From Bacteroidales bacterium (lineage in GTDB: Bacteria; Bacteroidota; Bacteroidia; Bacteroidales; Muribaculaceae), in the NCBI GenBank assembly GCA_030531495.1, contig JAUNNJ010000004.1, positions 1 to 64,000 on the forward strand: 64,000 bases of DNA, given 5' to 3'. The position numbers and the translations under genes are program-made. Every line of letters starts with the position of its first letter. Positions within the stretch are counted from its first letter, which is position 1. The notes under the pieces are model-generated. The model did not search any database. It had not been told where the DNA came from and saw nothing but the letters and a program-made list of their open reading frames with translations. Positions 62,617-64,000 of the stretch are shown piece by piece.

Positions 62617-63210
62617 ATGTTACGAATTTTAATTGATGACAAAATCCCAGAGCGAGTTTCGTCAGAAATGATTCTTGCATTGCCACAGTGGAGGCGTGAG
62701 AAAGCTGAAGCATTCCGTTTCTCCTCCGACCAGTGGCTCTGTGCACGTGCCTATCAAATCCTTTGTCAAGGTCTTCGAGATGAATTTGGCATCACAGAGA
62801 TGCCTCAGTTCGAGTATGGTAAGAATGGCAAGCCTTCGCTTATGGGATTTCCTGATGTGCATTTCAATATCAGTCATTGCCCGCGCGCTGTGGCTGTTGT
62901 CATTTCCGATGCTCCTATAGGATGCGATGTTGAGGCTGTGATAGAAGACTCTCAACTTGATGAGGATGTGATGCTTCATTGCTTTAATGGCGAAGAGGTG
63001 GCTGAAATTCGCGGGGCAGAGCATCCTGGTGTGGAGTTTACCCGCCTTTGGACGGTAAAGGAAGCTTTGTTGAAGCTAACCGGTGAAGGGCTAACGGAAA
63101 ACCTTCCAAAGCTTTTGTCGCGCGCCGATTTGCAGGACGTGTCAATAAAAACCACTGACTTTGGCACCTATGTATTCACCATTGCACAGCGCGAGCTTAC
63201 TCTTGAGTGA
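62617..63210 (+). CDS. Sfp-type 4'-phosphopantetheinyl transferase
   Basis: A 197-aa enzyme that moves the phosphopantetheine arm from CoA to carrier-protein serines. Motifs: HFNISHCPRAVAVVIS (about 87-102), GCDVEAV (about 108-114, with the metal-binding Asp and Glu) and FTRLWTVKEALLKLTGEGL (about 141-159, the W-x-x-KEA core). Size fits the Sfp/Gsp-like group acting on secondary-metabolism carriers. Transcribed divergently from the NRPS operon with 112 bases between start codons, so its likely targets are the two T domains. Confidence 0.93.
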   Translation: MLRILIDDKIPERVSSEMILALPQWRREKAEAFRFSSDQWLCARAYQILCQGLRDEFGITEMPQFEYGKNGKPSLMGFPDVHFNISHCPRAVAVVISDAPIGCDVEAVIEDSQLDEDVMLHCFNGEEVAEIRGAEHPGVEFTRLWTVKEALLKLTGEGLTENLPKLLSRADLQDVSIKTTDFGTYVFTIAQRELTLE

Positions 63211-63254
63211 AGAAAAAAAATCACAAATATCATCTCCCGTATGGAATAATTCCG

Positions 63255-63262
63255 TAACTTTG
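63255..63262 (+). promoter_or_regulatory. -7 box TAACTTTG of the GH18 gene
   Basis: TAACTTTG is an exact TAnnTTTG match, 45 bases before the ATG at 63307. No clean TTTG at -33. It suggests that the hydrolase gene is transcribed separately from the transferase gene. Confidence 0.5.
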
Positions 63263-63306
63263 CCTTTAGCGATGATTACTAATTAACTATACTAACTCAT
63301 TTGTTT

Positions 63307-64000
63307 ATGAAATACCTATTCTCGATTATCTTTCTTCTGTTTTCAATATTGGGTTCTTTCAAAGCGTATGCCGCCAATGATAACAAAAAGATTTGCTTGG
63401 CGTATTGCACGTATTATGGAAATATGTTGCCCGATCCCAATATGGTGACTCACATCAATTATGCTTTTGCAGAATTGTATGTGGTGGATGGTGTATATCA
63501 AACCTTCAAATTGCAAGGCAATGAGTCGCGTTTTCGCGAGGTGATGGCGTTGAAGCAGAAAAATCCCGATTTGAAAATCTGTCTGTCATTCACCCACACC
63601 GTGAGCAACAGTGATAATCGTCAAGGCGGTGGCTTCTCGAAAATGGCGGCTTCGCCCGAGATGCGGAAGCAGTTTGCTGCCGATTGTTTGGCTTTCTGCA
63701 AGAAATGGAATCTTGATGGCATCGACATCGATTGGGAGTTCCCAGGATTGTCGTGGAGTGGCCATGCATCAAATCCTGCTGTTGATACAAAAAATTATAC
63801 GCTTCTGATGAAGCAGTTGAGGGAAACCCTTGGCCCCGACTATATTCTCAGCTTTGCTGGTTATGTGATGGATATGCAGAACACTGATAACGGGAAAAAA
63901 TATATTGATATTCAAGCAGTTCTCCCATATGTGAATTATGTGAATATCATGACTTATGACATGGATTCTGCCCCTGGTTTCCAGTCGGCAATTATATCTT
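63307..64000 (+). CDS. GH18 glycoside hydrolase (partial, cut by the window end)
   Basis: The first 231 residues of an exported enzyme: signal peptide at 1-22 (MKYLFSIIFLLFSILGSF, cleavage AYA-AN), then a TIM-barrel start with ICLAYCTYYGNMLPD and HINYAFAELY. LDGIDIDWEFPG carries the DxxDxDxE motif, with Asp 137, Asp 140, Asp 142 and catalytic Glu 144. VNIMTYDM follows. Such enzymes cut beta-1,4 linked N-acetylglucosamine chains (chitinase or endo-beta-N-acetylglucosaminidase types); the substrate cannot be settled from half the protein. No stop is reached before base 64000. Confidence 0.93.
   Translation, partial: MKYLFSIIFLLFSILGSFKAYAANDNKKICLAYCTYYGNMLPDPNMVTHINYAFAELYVVDGVYQTFKLQGNESRFREVMALKQKNPDLKICLSFTHTVSNSDNRQGGGFSKMAASPEMRKQFAADCLAFCKKWNLDGIDIDWEFPGLSWSGHASNPAVDTKNYTLLMKQLRETLGPDYILSFAGYVMDMQNTDNGKKYIDIQAVLPYVNYVNIMTYDMDSAPGFQSAIIS

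Noticed and set aside
63211..64000. GH18 hydrolase as part of the NRPS system
   Set aside because: It has its own -7 box and no functional link to peptide synthesis is visible; treated as a neighbour only.

Overview
The window reads as a chromosomal segment of a Bacteroidales bacterium, most likely Prevotellaceae or Muribaculaceae; I cannot decide between them by eye. Three things point there. Promoters follow the Bacteroidetes pattern TTTG-N19/20-TAnnTTTG. Start codons are almost all preceded by A/T-rich sequence instead of Shine-Dalgarno motifs. Several proteins look like families typical of this group (DUF5106-like, DUF4369 plus thioredoxin fold, DUF3089, WG repeats, a short C-terminal tail seen on secreted proteins). 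All calls come from reading motifs by eye; no database search was run.

Layout. 1-8300: a mostly co-directional housekeeping run (secreted DUF5106-like protein, DoxX-like membrane protein, mnmA, bifunctional nuclease, nucleoside transporter, rsmE, kdsA, TPR protein), closed by a strong terminator. 8440-9240: a tRNA-Val(TAC) with a perfect promoter, a duplicated fragment of its 3' end, and about 500 bases of gene-free, possibly degenerate DNA. 9240-17430: envelope and secreted proteins (barrel-like protein, thioredoxin-fold lipoprotein lacking CxxC, DUF3089 hydrolase, WG-repeat protein), a glycosyltransferase and asd. 17500-31860: mainly minus-strand metabolism and cell-wall genes (argB; prfB with a programmed +1 frameshift; acyl-CoA ligase; S41 protease; coaD; parE; SH3 and L,D-transpeptidase proteins; a GlmU-like nucleotidyltransferase; an ECF sigma factor with a membrane partner), interrupted by a plus-strand C1 peptidase and M20 deacylase pair. 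32000-32550: rfbC.

32680-51040 holds the fused str/S10/spc/alpha ribosomal superoperon, rpsL to rplQ, with fusA, secY, map, infA, rpmJ and rpoA. It contains two perfect Shine-Dalgarno sites (rplW, rplF), which stand out in an otherwise SD-free operon, and several structured gaps that may be autoregulatory leaders.

51454-63210 is the most interesting region. A minus-strand operon encodes a STAS antagonist, a membrane-bound SpoIIE/PP2C phosphatase with an extracytoplasmic sensor-like region, a two-module NRPS (C-A-T-C-A-T-reductase, about 2430 aa), and a MATE exporter fused to an RsbW-like ATPase/kinase domain. An Sfp-type phosphopantetheinyl transferase is divergently transcribed. The genes make a coherent proposal: the transferase arms the NRPS; the NRPS makes a probably N-capped dipeptide released as an aldehyde or alcohol; the MATE part exports it; and phosphatase, STAS protein and exporter-bound kinase form a partner switch with no sigma factor beside it. 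The window ends inside a GH18 glycoside hydrolase gene.
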